The translations under genes and the position numbers were made by a program. Shown here piece by piece: positions 25,208 through 33,321 of a stretch of 64,000 nucleotides of DNA. Below the pieces are notes generated by a model. That model was not told where the DNA came from. It did not search any database and saw only the letters and a list, made by a program, of their open reading frames with translations. Numbering within the stretch: position 1 is the first letter of the stretch; every line of letters begins with the position of its first letter. Origin of the DNA: JAFGJU01 sp964570935 (GTDB lineage Bacteria > Eisenbacteria > RBG-16-71-46 > JAFGJU01); contig CAZMZP010000015.1 in NCBI GenBank assembly GCA_964570935.1, positions 1 to 64,000 on the forward strand, written 5' to 3'.

Positions 25208-26374
25208 TCACTCTATCATGCTGCCGGTGGTAGCCAGTAGCGCCAACCGGTACAGGGCTCCCTGGATCATGCCTGCGCCGAAAACCGCGAGGAAGATGAA
25301 CCCGGGGTACAGAAAGAACATCCGTGCCCTGCCGGAGTTCCCGGCTACGCGCGTCCCCTTTATGTGGTACGACAGCGCGCCCTGCGGGCACGCGTCAACG
25401 CACTTGCCGCACTTGGTGCACGAGACGCGCGTCGTTCCCCCGGAGAGGCTCTCCGGGTCCAGGGAGAATGTGGGGCAGACTGTCACGCATCGCTTGCAGT
25501 CCGTGCACTTTTCCTTCTCCACGCGGATGTCAAAAGCGTTCACTTTGTTGGTGAACGACTGAAAAGCCCCCATAGGGCAAAAAAGCCCGCACTGGGTGCG
25601 TTTCCGGGTCAGAATCGGAAGCACGACGACGAGTCCGGCAAAAAGCGAAACAAAGATGACGGCCTGCAAAGCAGTCTGGAATGAATTGACCTCGTTATAC
25701 TCGGTCACGGTCTTGAACGGGCAGAGCCACGCGCAGTACGTGGGAGAAAGGGTCAGGGCCGAGATGACCACTATGGCCACCAGAACACCGTACGGCAGAT
25801 AGGACCACTTTTTCGGGATGTGCCGTATGACCGGGTTCTTCCGGATGCGCGAGAAGCCGTCTTCGAGACCGCCGAAGAAGCAACCCCAGCTGCAGAATCC
25901 CCGACCCAGAGCCAGCGTGACCCCGAACCAGAGGACAATCATTGTTGAGATGTCGGCGAACCCCCCGAGGATCTTGCCCGGGAAGATGATGGTCCTGGTC
26001 AGAGCCGCCGGGATGATGGTCATCGGGATGACCATGTGACAGAACGGGGTTTCCCCCTGGACGGCGTTGGCCGCGGTGAGGGCCATGCTGCCGCGCACCT
26101 CTATAAGATTGGTGATGAAGGTGATGACAAAGCCCACCGCCATGGTGACGAAGAAGATGGCCCTGTAGCGGTCCGTACGGCCGGTCCAGACCATAAGGAA
26201 GAACAGGACGATTGTGAACACGAAGGTGAGTAGCAGGGGAATGACCCGCAGTGGGTCGGTGGGCAATCCGCCCTGCCCCATGGACAACATGGCCATCAGC
26301 AGAAAGACTGGCAGCGTCGCCAGCAGGGCCTTGCCCCGGCCCCTCTTCCTCTTGCCCGGAATCGCAGGAGTCAT
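25208..26374 (-). CDS. NapH/NosR/CcoG-like membrane polyferredoxin
   Basis: This 388-residue protein has about five or six membrane helices. It contains CSWGCFFGG, CAWLCPFK and CGLFCPMG, the Cys motifs seen in the NapH/NosR/CcoG membrane group. Two 4Fe-4S ferredoxin motifs follow, CTDCKRCVTVCP and CTKCGKCVDACP, near residues 295-345. A final membrane helix closes the protein. Members pass electrons between the quinone pool or cytoplasmic donors and periplasmic acceptors. The ATG at 26374 overlaps the stop of the upstream CcdA-like gene (ATGA), so the two are translationally coupled. No nitrate, nitrous-oxide or cbb3 oxidase gene is nearby, so the partner is not known. Confidence 0.85.
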   Translation of the reverse strand: MTPAIPGKRKRGRGKALLATLPVFLLMAMLSMGQGGLPTDPLRVIPLLLTFVFTIVLFFLMVWTGRTDRYRAIFFVTMAVGFVITFITNLIEVRGSMALTAANAVQGETPFCHMVIPMTIIPAALTRTIIFPGKILGGFADISTMIVLWFGVTLALGRGFCSWGCFFGGLEDGFSRIRKNPVIRHIPKKWSYLPYGVLVAIVVISALTLSPTYCAWLCPFKTVTEYNEVNSFQTALQAVIFVSLFAGLVVVLPILTRKRTQCGLFCPMGAFQSFTNKVNAFDIRVEKEKCTDCKRCVTVCPTFSLDPESLSGGTTRVSCTKCGKCVDACPQGALSYHIKGTRVAGNSGRARMFFLYPGFIFLAVFGAGMIQGALYRLALLATTGSMIE

Positions 26375-27006
26375 AGCTGTCGTATCCCTCCATAGAATGC
26401 GACCAGTCCAACGTAGAAATAATAGACGCCTACTATACCAGCGGCCAGGCGGCCCACAGTCTGCAAAGCGCGCATGGACCTCAGCGTTCCCACGAGCGGC
26501 ATAGGAACAAAGTAGACCGCCGTCCCCAGAAAGAAGACCACAAAGAACCGCACGCTGTCCAGCGCGCTTCTCGCGTCCGCGGCCCTCGTAAGTGCGATGA
26601 GAAACGGTGGACACACATTGATGCCCGTGAGGAAGCCGAGAACCAACGGAAGGACCGCCGCAGAAGGAGCCACCCGACCCAGAAAGTGCGGGACGGTTCG
26701 CACCGCGCACCAGCTTCTCAAGTTAAGGAATCCGTATCCGACCAGCAGGACTGACAGCACGAGGTACGCGAGCCCGAACACGAGGCCGCGCCACCCTCCG
26801 GAAGGAATGAGATTGAACCCTATCAGCCAAACGGCCAGCGCGAACAGGACGTAGCCGGTCAGGCGGCCGAGCAGAAACTCTGCCAGAAGCAGAGCGTTGC
26901 GCCAGATGTCCCCGCCCTCTCCCAGAAGATAGGGCACGAGAACCGGCGCGCAGTACGCCAGGCAAACGGTTCCGCTGGAGAGCCCCAGCAAAAATGGTTC
27001 AAGCAT
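26371..27006 (-). CDS. CcdA/DsbD-like thiol-redox membrane protein (DsbD_2/TauE-like)
   Basis: This 211-residue protein has six membrane helices in two halves. Cys-Pro motifs occupy matching places, CLAYCAPVLVP (C15, C19) in the first helix and GINVCPPFL (C131) in the fourth. This pattern is that of CcdA/DsbD transmembrane electron carriers, which move reducing power across the membrane to periplasmic thiols or cytochrome c maturation. Annotation pipelines often call this group sulfite exporter TauE/SafE-like. It overlaps the NapH-like gene by 4 bases and follows the cupin by 8 bases. Confidence 0.78.
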   Translation of the reverse strand: MLEPFLLGLSSGTVCLAYCAPVLVPYLLGEGGDIWRNALLLAEFLLGRLTGYVLFALAVWLIGFNLIPSGGWRGLVFGLAYLVLSVLLVGYGFLNLRSWCAVRTVPHFLGRVAPSAAVLPLVLGFLTGINVCPPFLIALTRAADARSALDSVRFFVVFFLGTAVYFVPMPLVGTLRSMRALQTVGRLAAGIVGVYYFYVGLVAFYGGIRQL

Positions 27007-27014
27007 TCCGGGAT

Positions 27015-27359
27015 TTACTTCCTTTTCAGCCAGAAATCGAAGGACCTTCCGGGAACGAATACGTCGAGACCTGTTGACGGCTCGTCAAGCGGGTTCTTCA
27101 CCACGTGCGGCTCGTTCCCGGGGATGTAGACCGCGTCCCCCTCGTCCAGGGTCTCCTGTTGTGTGTCCGTGATGATCGCCAGCTTGCCCTTCAGCACGAC
27201 GAGCACCTGAGCGTTGGGATGGTCGTGCATCGGTGACGCGTGCTGCGGCGGCTTGACAAAATGTTCGATGGAGATGTCCTTCTGGTTGCATAGACTGACG
27301 CGTTTCCAGTCCTTTTCGGGCTCGTAGTTCTCGGCCTGGCTGAAGCGAATGGCTTTCAT
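27015..27359 (-). CDS. Cupin domain protein
   Basis: This 114-residue single cupin has both motifs: ASPMHDHPNAQVLVVLKG (His44/His46 type metal ligands, about 42-59) and GDAVYIPGNEPHVVKN (about 74-89). It could bind a metal and sense a small molecule or act as a simple enzyme. It is the first gene of the operon with the CcdA-like and NapH-like membrane proteins. Confidence 0.85.
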   Translation of the reverse strand: MKAIRFSQAENYEPEKDWKRVSLCNQKDISIEHFVKPPQHASPMHDHPNAQVLVVLKGKLAIITDTQQETLDEGDAVYIPGNEPHVVKNPLDEPSTGLDVFVPGRSFDFWLKRK

Positions 27360-27418
27360 TGTGCTCCTTCCGCGCAGCGCGCTCCTGGGCGCGCGTCATC
27401 GTGTCGCGCCGGTGCGTG

Positions 27419-27437
27419 CCGGGTCGTTTCGACCCGG
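27419..27437. repeat. Perfect 8-bp hairpin between hypD and the cupin operon
   Basis: CCGGGTCG (27419-27426), TTT, CGACCCGG (27430-27437). It is placed in the 97-base gap after the glycyl-radical enzyme on the minus strand. There is no T run, so it may end or process the transcript by other means. Confidence 0.45.
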
Positions 27438-27456
27438 GGCGCGCCGGCTCGACGTC

Positions 27457-29820
27457 TCAAGACTCCCGCTGCTCCGTCCTCGAGATGATCTCGTCCTGGA
27501 GCTCCGCCGGCAGGTCGCAGAAGTAATCGCTGTAACCTGCCACGCGGACTATCAAGTCGCGGTGCTCCTCCGGCCGCCGGCGGGCAGCGCGCAGCGTCGC
27601 CGCGTCCACCACGTTGAACTGGACGTGATGCCCGCCCAGCTTGAAATACGCGCGTATCAGCTTGACCAGGTTGTCGAGCCCACCCTCCCCCTCGACCAGC
27701 TGCGGGCTGAACTTCTGGTTGAGCAGAGTGCCGCCCGTGCGCACGTGGTCCATCTTGGCCACGGACCGAAGCACGGCCGTGGGGCCCCGTCTGTCCGCGC
27801 CCTGTACCGGGGAGACCCCCTCCGACAGGGGCGCGCCTGCCCTCCTTCCGTCCGGAGTGGCTCCGACCGCCGACCCGAAGTAGATGTGAACCGTCGTGGG
27901 CAGAAGATTGACGCGATAGGTGCCGCCCTTCGTGTTCTTCCTGCCGTCCACAGCATCGAAGTACGCATTGAAGAGACCTACCATCACGCCGTCCGCGTAA
28001 TCGTCGTCGTTTCCGTAGCGCGGCGTCCTGTTCGAAAGCATCAATCGGAGCCGCTCGTTTCCGTCGAAATCCGAGGCCAGCGCCGCAAGCAGCTTCTCCA
28101 TGGCGACTGTCTGCTGGTCGAACACGTGATGTTTGATCGCGACCATCGCGTCGGTGACGGTTCCCAGGCCGACGCCCTGTATGTACGTGGTGTCGTACCT
28201 GGCTCCGCCGTCGTGGTAGTCCCTGCCCCGGGCCACGCAGTCGTCTATGAGCAAGGACAGAAACGGCGCGGGCATGTGCGCTGCGTAAAGGCGTTCCACG
28301 ACGTTGTTGCCGCGCACCTTTATGTCTATGAAGTGCCCGAGCTGCTTTGCGTAGGCCGCGAACAGCTCCTCGAACGTCTTGAACCCTGTCGGGTCTCCGG
28401 TCTGGAGGCCTATCTTGCGTCCCGTGAGGGGGTCGACGCCGTTGTTCAGCGTCAACTCGAGGATCTTCGGCATGTTGAAGTACCCGGTCAGTATGTAGCT
28501 CTCCTTGCCGAAGGCGCCCACCTCCACGCAACCGCTGGAGCCTCCGTTCCGCGCGTCCTCGACGGACTTGCCCATGCGCACGAGCTCTCGGACTATCAGG
28601 TCGGAGTTGAACACGGACGGCTGGCCGAAACCCGTTCGGATGATCCTGGCCGCGCGCTTGACGAACTCGTCGGGGTTCTTAATGCTCACCTGTATGGAGG
28701 AGCTGGGCTGGAGTATTCTCATCTCCTCGATGACGTCAAGTATCAAGAACGTGAGGTCGTTGACGCCGTCGGTGCCGTCTTCGTTCAGGCCGCCCAGGTT
28801 TATCTGGGCGAAGTCCGTGTACGTCCCGCTCTCGGCGGCCGTGACCCCTACCTTGGGTGGGGCGGGCTGGTTGTTGAACTTTATCCACAGGCACTGGAGC
28901 AGCTCTCTCGCGAGTTCCGCGGTGAGGTCGCCTTCCTCCAGGCCTTTCTTGTAGAACGGATAGAGGTGCCTGTCCAGATGCCCGGGAGAGAACGCGTCCC
29001 AGGTGTTGAGCTCCGTGGTCACGCCCAGGTGGACGAACCAGTAGTATTGGAGCGCTTCCCAGAAATCCCGCGGGGCGTGGGCCGGCACGCGGGAGCACAC
29101 CGCGGCGACGCGCTCGAGCTCGCGCCTGCGGCCGGGGTCGGTCTCGCCCGCAGCCAGCTCGCGCGCCTTCTCGGCGTGCCGCTCGGCGAACCGGATCAGC
29201 GCGGACGCGCACATGTGCATCGCCTTCAGCTCTTCCTGCTTCGAGTAGGCATCCGGGTCGCTCAAGAAGTCCAGGGCGAGCAGGCCGCGCTCGACGTTCT
29301 TCTGAAAGTCCAGCATCCCCGCCCGATAGATTTTGTCGTCCAGGACCGTGTGGCCGGGCGCGCGCTGCTCCATGAACTCCGTGAACACGCCCGCGTCGTA
29401 GGCGGCCTTCCATTCCGGAGTCATTTCAGCGAACAAGGCTTCCCTGAGGGACTTGCCCCGCCAGAAGGGAATGATCTTCTTCTGGTACGTCTGCTTCACC
29501 TCCGGCGAGGCCCCGAACGAGGTCTTCTCGCGTGAGTCCAGAATTGTTAAGTCCTCGAGGCTGTGACAGCATAGCTCGGGAAACGTGGGTGCGGCCATGG
29601 GGGAGGGACCCTTCTCGCCGACGATGAGCTCGCCCGGCGCGATACAGACGGCCTTCCTCTCCATCAGGTGCTTGAACACGACCGCCCGGCGGATTGGCGC
29701 CGATATGGGTCCGTTGAGAAGCTGGTACGCCTCGGTCACGAGCAGGGCGCGCTCAGTGGAAATGTGAGGCCTCGTGTCAAGACTTTGCTGTCTTAGCCCG
29801 GCCACTCTTTCGGTCAGCAT
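27457..29820 (-). CDS. hypD: trans-4-hydroxy-L-proline dehydratase (glycyl radical enzyme)
   Basis: This 787-residue protein of the pyruvate-formate-lyase fold has the glycyl radical site at G762 in RVAGY and the thiyl C431 in SSGCVEVGAFG with E433. Active-site residues recalled for Clostridioides HypD (F152, H160, D278, S334, D339, F340, C434, E436, Y450, T645, G765) all fall at matching positions with a constant offset of three: F149, H157, D275, S331, D336, F337, C431, E433, Y447, T642 and G762. That points to dehydration of hydroxyproline to pyrroline-5-carboxylate rather than formate lyase or diol dehydratase activity. The start overlaps the activase gene by 44 bases and has AGGAGG 4 bases upstream. 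The enzyme is oxygen-sensitive. No proC is in the window. Confidence 0.88.
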   Translation of the reverse strand: MLTERVAGLRQQSLDTRPHISTERALLVTEAYQLLNGPISAPIRRAVVFKHLMERKAVCIAPGELIVGEKGPSPMAAPTFPELCCHSLEDLTILDSREKTSFGASPEVKQTYQKKIIPFWRGKSLREALFAEMTPEWKAAYDAGVFTEFMEQRAPGHTVLDDKIYRAGMLDFQKNVERGLLALDFLSDPDAYSKQEELKAMHMCASALIRFAERHAEKARELAAGETDPGRRRELERVAAVCSRVPAHAPRDFWEALQYYWFVHLGVTTELNTWDAFSPGHLDRHLYPFYKKGLEEGDLTAELARELLQCLWIKFNNQPAPPKVGVTAAESGTYTDFAQINLGGLNEDGTDGVNDLTFLILDVIEEMRILQPSSSIQVSIKNPDEFVKRAARIIRTGFGQPSVFNSDLIVRELVRMGKSVEDARNGGSSGCVEVGAFGKESYILTGYFNMPKILELTLNNGVDPLTGRKIGLQTGDPTGFKTFEELFAAYAKQLGHFIDIKVRGNNVVERLYAAHMPAPFLSLLIDDCVARGRDYHDGGARYDTTYIQGVGLGTVTDAMVAIKHHVFDQQTVAMEKLLAALASDFDGNERLRLMLSNRTPRYGNDDDYADGVMVGLFNAYFDAVDGRKNTKGGTYRVNLLPTTVHIYFGSAVGATPDGRRAGAPLSEGVSPVQGADRRGPTAVLRSVAKMDHVRTGGTLLNQKFSPQLVEGEGGLDNLVKLIRAYFKLGGHHVQFNVVDAATLRAARRRPEEHRDLIVRVAGYSDYFCDLPAELQDEIISRTEQRES

Positions 29821-30796
29821 CAGCCCTCCTGTTAACCGCGAGGCCGAATCCAGCCAGCATTCCGGCGATCCCGGCCATTCTCTCCTCCGGAGGCGGCGCG
29901 AGGCCCGACAGAGAATAAGGCCTGCCCAGCCTCCTGTATTTCTCGATACCGATCTTATGATAAGGCAAGACGTCCACGCTGATAAGGTGGGGAAGTGTGG
30001 CGGCGAAGGCTCCGATCTGGTGAATGCTCTCGTAGTCGTCGTTGAAGCCGGGGATTACCGGCACGCGCAGGACTATGTTGTGTCCGAGCCGCGCGAGCTC
30101 GATCAGGTTGCTGATCATCCCCGCGTTCGACACCCCCACCAACTCCCGGTGCTTTGCGTCGTCCAGGAATTTGATGTCGTACAGAAACAAATCTACGTGC
30201 CGGCGCACGAGGTCCACGGCGCCCCATTCGGCGAACCCGCAAGTGTCGAGGACCGTGTGTATTCCTCTGTCCCTGGAGGTCTCCAGCAGTTCGGCCGCGA
30301 AACCGGCCTGCGTCAGGGGTTCTCCACCCGACAGCGTGACTCCGCCGCCGGATTCCTCGTAGAACGGAATGTCCCGCTCCACCTCCGACATTACTTGCCG
30401 CACGGACATCTCTTTCCCTGTGAGCTCGCGCGCGCCCGAGAAACACACCTTCGCGCATTCACCGCACCGCGCGCACTTCGTGCGGTCCGTGACGGGAGCG
30501 CACGATCCGTCGGTGATGCCGTGCTTGTCGAGACCGCTGGCCCCTCCGTCCCTTCCGCGCGCCCCGGGTTCACCCCCACCCCACGCGATTGCGCCGTGCC
30601 TGCACACGGACAGACACGCGCCACACCGGCCGCAACGGTTCTCCAGGAACGTCAGTTCGACGTCTCCGGACTGACCTTCGGGGTTGTGACACCACTTGCA
30701 GGACAGCGGGCAGCCCTTGAGAAAGACCGTGGTCCGGATGCCGGGCCCGTCGTGGATGGAGTATCGCTGGATGTCGAAAACTGTGCCGGTTGCCAA
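29777..30796 (-). CDS. Glycyl-radical enzyme activase (radical SAM)
   Basis: This 339-residue protein has the radical-SAM cluster motif CPLSCKWC (C29, C33, C36). Two 4Fe-4S sets lie in a ferredoxin-like insert (C55/C58/C61/C65 and C108/C111/C114/C118), separated by a longer-than-usual Gly-rich loop. LSGGEPL (SAM-binding GGE) follows. It makes the 5'-deoxyadenosyl radical that installs the glycyl radical on the partner enzyme, here the hydroxyproline dehydratase. The start is TTG, with AGGAG 8 bases upstream. The gene lies between the YkgJ-like gene (11-base gap) and hypD (44-base overlap), so the three form an operon. Confidence 0.92.
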   Translation of the reverse strand: MATGTVFDIQRYSIHDGPGIRTTVFLKGCPLSCKWCHNPEGQSGDVELTFLENRCGRCGACLSVCRHGAIAWGGGEPGARGRDGGASGLDKHGITDGSCAPVTDRTKCARCGECAKVCFSGARELTGKEMSVRQVMSEVERDIPFYEESGGGVTLSGGEPLTQAGFAAELLETSRDRGIHTVLDTCGFAEWGAVDLVRRHVDLFLYDIKFLDDAKHRELVGVSNAGMISNLIELARLGHNIVLRVPVIPGFNDDYESIHQIGAFAATLPHLISVDVLPYHKIGIEKYRRLGRPYSLSGLAPPPEERMAGIAGMLAGFGLAVNRRADADRKSGRAKTAKS

Positions 30797-30807
30797 GAGC
30801 GTGACTC

Positions 30808-31236
30808 CTAACGCTGCGCGTTCTTGCTGTTGGCGGGAGAAGCCCTGCGAGACTTGTTGCGTTCGAGGAGGTTGCCGGGGAGCAGCGGAAGACCCCAGGC
30901 GGCCCTGGCCTGGTTGCAGCGCTCAAGCTCGATTTTGGTGACGCATATCTTCTCGCCCTCCAGGCGTACCCCGAACTCTCGGCACGTGCTCGGCCGGGTG
31001 GCGTGGATGGTGCAGGTTACCCGCTTTCCGATCACGCCCTTCAGCGCGACGCATCGCGGACTCTTCTGGTTGGTGCCCTGCATGCAGAGTCGAAACCTGG
31101 TTACTTGTTCCGTGAGGACAAACGGGACCTTCCCGCCCTTGACCGCGTCAGTTTCGCCCCAGTAGAAGGACACGCGGAACCGCGCGCAGCAGGCGCCGCA
31201 GGTCAGGCAGGGATTTTCTGTTGGCGTGTCCGGCAT
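30808..31236 (-). CDS. YkgJ-family Cys-cluster protein
   Basis: This 142-residue protein begins with ENPCLTCGACC, the CxxCxxCC motif of the YkgJ/UPF0153 zinc- or iron-chelating family. Further Cys residues occur in RLCMQG, PRCVAL and VTCTIHATRPSTCREF. The family is poorly characterised. The Lys/Arg-rich tail ends near KSRRASPANSKNAQR. The ATG at 31236 follows GGAGG with 4 bases between. It leads the operon with the glycyl-radical activase and hypD, so an iron-sulfur assembly or metal role for that pair is possible, but unproven. Confidence 0.8.
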   Translation of the reverse strand: MPDTPTENPCLTCGACCARFRVSFYWGETDAVKGGKVPFVLTEQVTRFRLCMQGTNQKSPRCVALKGVIGKRVTCTIHATRPSTCREFGVRLEGEKICVTKIELERCNQARAAWGLPLLPGNLLERNKSRRASPANSKNAQR

Positions 31237-31382
31237 GTGGCCTCCGTGAAGTCTGCGGCGAATCGCGGGCCTGGAGCCGAACGCCAGCCCCGCACCGAAC
31301 GTCAGCCCGCCGCCTCCCTCAATGTTACTCCTTTGTCCGGCCGGATGGAACTGCCCTTTCCGTGCGGTGTATTGAGGGACAA

Positions 31383-31411
31383 TTGACCAGCGACGAAGGC
31401 TTTCGTATGAT
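31383..31411 (+). promoter_or_regulatory. Sigma-70-type promoter of the diheme cytochrome gene
   Basis: TTGACC (31383-31388), a 17-base spacer and TATGAT (31406-31411), near consensus. The start of transcription is expected near 31418, about 85 bases before the ATG at 31503. Confidence 0.6.
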
Positions 31412-31502
31412 ATAGGAGGCCAGACGTTTCCCGCCATCCCCCCCGGGTGAGCCGTGCCCCGTTGAAATCCCGGACTGCACGTTCCGAACCGGAGGGTTCC
31501 CC

Positions 31503-32096
31503 ATGACGTTTCCCGCGCGCGTTTTACTTGTCGGCGCTGCTGCCGTTGCGCTCCTTGCCACGTTTCCTGCCGCCGGCCTGGCCTATCCATCCTACTTCAC
31601 GAACAACTGCGCCGGGTGCCACAACAACGACACGGCCACCTGCAACGGCTGTCATCAACACGGCCCTGTCGACCTGACGGCGGTTCCCGACAAGGTCCAG
31701 TACAAGTGCGGTGAGGCCCTGGCCGTGACGCTGGGCGGCGGAACCGAGCATGGCTGGATTCGGGCGATCCTGTACAATCAGGATGGAGTCGAAGTTGCGC
31801 GCGCCACGGGCCCCACGTACACGGGGGACGACACCGGGACCGAGATAGTCGAGCTCCCCGTGGTGCTCGTGGCCACCGCGCCTGTCGGCATAGGAGTCTA
31901 CACGTGGGAGGCAGCCTGGTGGGGGAGTCCCTTCGACTCGGGCAATCGGACGGCCTACCCGCATGGACCGGAAGTCAGGGTTCCGGTGGAGATAAACGTA
32001 GTCGGGCCTTCGCCGGTAGAGGATTCCACCTGGAGCAGGATAAAAAGGTTGTTCGGCGTCACAGTTCCCACTCGGACCGCGCTAACCGCGGAATGA
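31503..32096 (+). CDS. Secreted diheme c-type cytochrome with W-x-R-I-K tag
   Basis: This 197-residue protein has a signal peptide (cut near GLA, 27). Two heme motifs lie close together, CAGCH (36-40) and CNGCH (47-51), then a beta-sandwich domain from about 60 to 165 (VQYKCGEALAVTLGGG...). Residues 168-184 read GPSPVEDSTWSRIKRLF, which lines up with the extreme C-terminus of the beta-helix protein at 22767. Thirteen further residues follow; their codons almost exactly make the 38-base overlap with the convergent Nudix gene. The ATG follows GGAGG with 7 bases between. It probably carries electrons outside the inner membrane; the partner is unknown. Confidence 0.8.
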   Translation: MTFPARVLLVGAAAVALLATFPAAGLAYPSYFTNNCAGCHNNDTATCNGCHQHGPVDLTAVPDKVQYKCGEALAVTLGGGTEHGWIRAILYNQDGVEVARATGPTYTGDDTGTEIVELPVVLVATAPVGIGVYTWEAAWWGSPFDSGNRTAYPHGPEVRVPVEINVVGPSPVEDSTWSRIKRLFGVTVPTRTALTAE

Positions 32097-32595
32097 GCGG
32101 GTCGAGAATGCGATAGGTCGCGCCCCACAACTTGTGGCTCCTGACGCGGAAGAATCGTATCAGTTGGGGCTGGGGAAGGTGGCCGAAACGCCGAATCTCC
32201 TCGCCGCGGGCTTCCGGCAGGGCAAGCTCCGCGACCGACACCTCCAGAATCTCCGCTATCTCCTGATCGTCCCTGCGCCAGTTCTCGGGCCTGGCTATCC
32301 TGGCCAGGAAGGGATGTATTCTGAACCCGGTCGTCCGGGTTTCCATCACCGGTAGGGCCTCCAGGATCTCCACGTTCGCGGCTTCCAGGCCGATTTCTTC
32401 CTCCGATTCTCTGAGAGCGGTCTCCGCCATCGAAGCGTCCGACTGTACGCGCTTCCCGCCGGGCAGCGCTATCTGACCGCCGTGTATCCCGCCCTCGACC
32501 CGGCGCACCAGAACCAGCATCAGGTCGCCGGTCTTGGCCCGATAGACGGGCACGAGAACGCCGGCTTCAGTCAGTTCAGGTGGTCTATCCTTCAC
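32059..32595 (-). CDS. CoA-pyrophosphatase-like Nudix hydrolase
   Basis: This 178-residue protein carries a Nudix box with ALPGGKRVQSDAS and TALRESEEEIGL. The upstream VRRVEGGIHGGQ corresponds to the CoA-type signature (NudL/UPF0035). It probably hydrolyses CoA or related dinucleotide diphosphates. The GTG start at 32595 is preferred since GGAGG is 5 bases before it; the in-frame ATG at 32670 has no family similarity upstream. Its 3' end overlaps the convergent diheme cytochrome gene by 38 bases. Confidence 0.85.
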   Translation of the reverse strand: MKDRPPELTEAGVLVPVYRAKTGDLMLVLVRRVEGGIHGGQIALPGGKRVQSDASMAETALRESEEEIGLEAANVEILEALPVMETRTTGFRIHPFLARIARPENWRRDDQEIAEILEVSVAELALPEARGEEIRRFGHLPQPQLIRFFRVRSHKLWGATYRILDPLIPRLARSEWEL

Positions 32596-32629
32596 GCAAA
32601 CCTCCGTCGCCGCGGCGGAACCAGCGCTC

Positions 32630-33304
32630 TCACGGCACCGCCATCTCGCAGAAAAGGCTGGAGCCGTCAACTTCGGTGATGCGAACCGCCGCGTCCAGGC
32701 CGGAAGTCAGAGCCACGAAATCATCCAGGCCGATGGTCGTGGCCCTGAAGCCGTCCCTGCAGACAATGACGCCGTCGCGGGTCGCGTCGAGGTCGATCTC
32801 GCCGAGCAGGCCGTACTCAGACTGGATGCGCACCCACTCGAGCCTGTGCTCCCAGAACCTCTGGGTGTAGCTGGAGAAGAGAACGAGACCTCCCGGCCTC
32901 GTGACTCTTATCGCTTCTTCGATAAGCTTCCTCTGGTCGACCTTGAAGGCCGACAGGCCGTTCTGGATACAAATCACCGTGTCGAATGACCCGCGCCGGA
33001 AACCCAGCCGTACCGCGTTCATCTGTACGAGGTGCCAGCCGCGGGCCCCGGGCATGGTCTCGCGCGCCATCGCAAGCGATTCCAAAGAAGTGTCGACGCC
33101 GAACACGGAGGACGCTTTCCAGGCGAGCTTTGCGAGCACGCGGCCGTAGCCGCATCCGAGCTCCAGAACGGAAGAGGCCGGCGGCATCCTCTCCAGCACG
33201 AACTCGACCTCGGCCTCGAGATAGCGCCGGGTTCTTTCCGGCGCGACCTCGTAGCACTTTCTCAGTCGCTCCGCGGACAGTTTCCGGGAATAGTAGTCTC
33301 TCAT
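32630..33304 (-). CDS. Class I SAM-dependent methyltransferase
   Basis: This 224-residue Rossmann-fold protein has motif I VLELGCGYGR (about 45-54), an acidic end of strand 2 (FGVDTS, near 70), and SFDTVICIQNGLSAF (motif IV, near 107-121). The substrate is not evident. It is in a same-direction string with a Nudix hydrolase downstream (34 bases) and a GNAT upstream (17 bases). Confidence 0.85.
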   Translation of the reverse strand: MRDYYSRKLSAERLRKCYEVAPERTRRYLEAEVEFVLERMPPASSVLELGCGYGRVLAKLAWKASSVFGVDTSLESLAMARETMPGARGWHLVQMNAVRLGFRRGSFDTVICIQNGLSAFKVDQRKLIEEAIRVTRPGGLVLFSSYTQRFWEHRLEWVRIQSEYGLLGEIDLDATRDGVIVCRDGFRATTIGLDDFVALTSGLDAAVRITEVDGSSLFCEMAVP

Positions 33305-33321
33305 GTCACGATGCCGGCTGA

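Noticed and set aside
27349..29535. 728-codon plus-strand open frame opposite hypD
   Set aside because: Shadow of the glycyl-radical enzyme; composition and lack of motifs show no protein-like signal.
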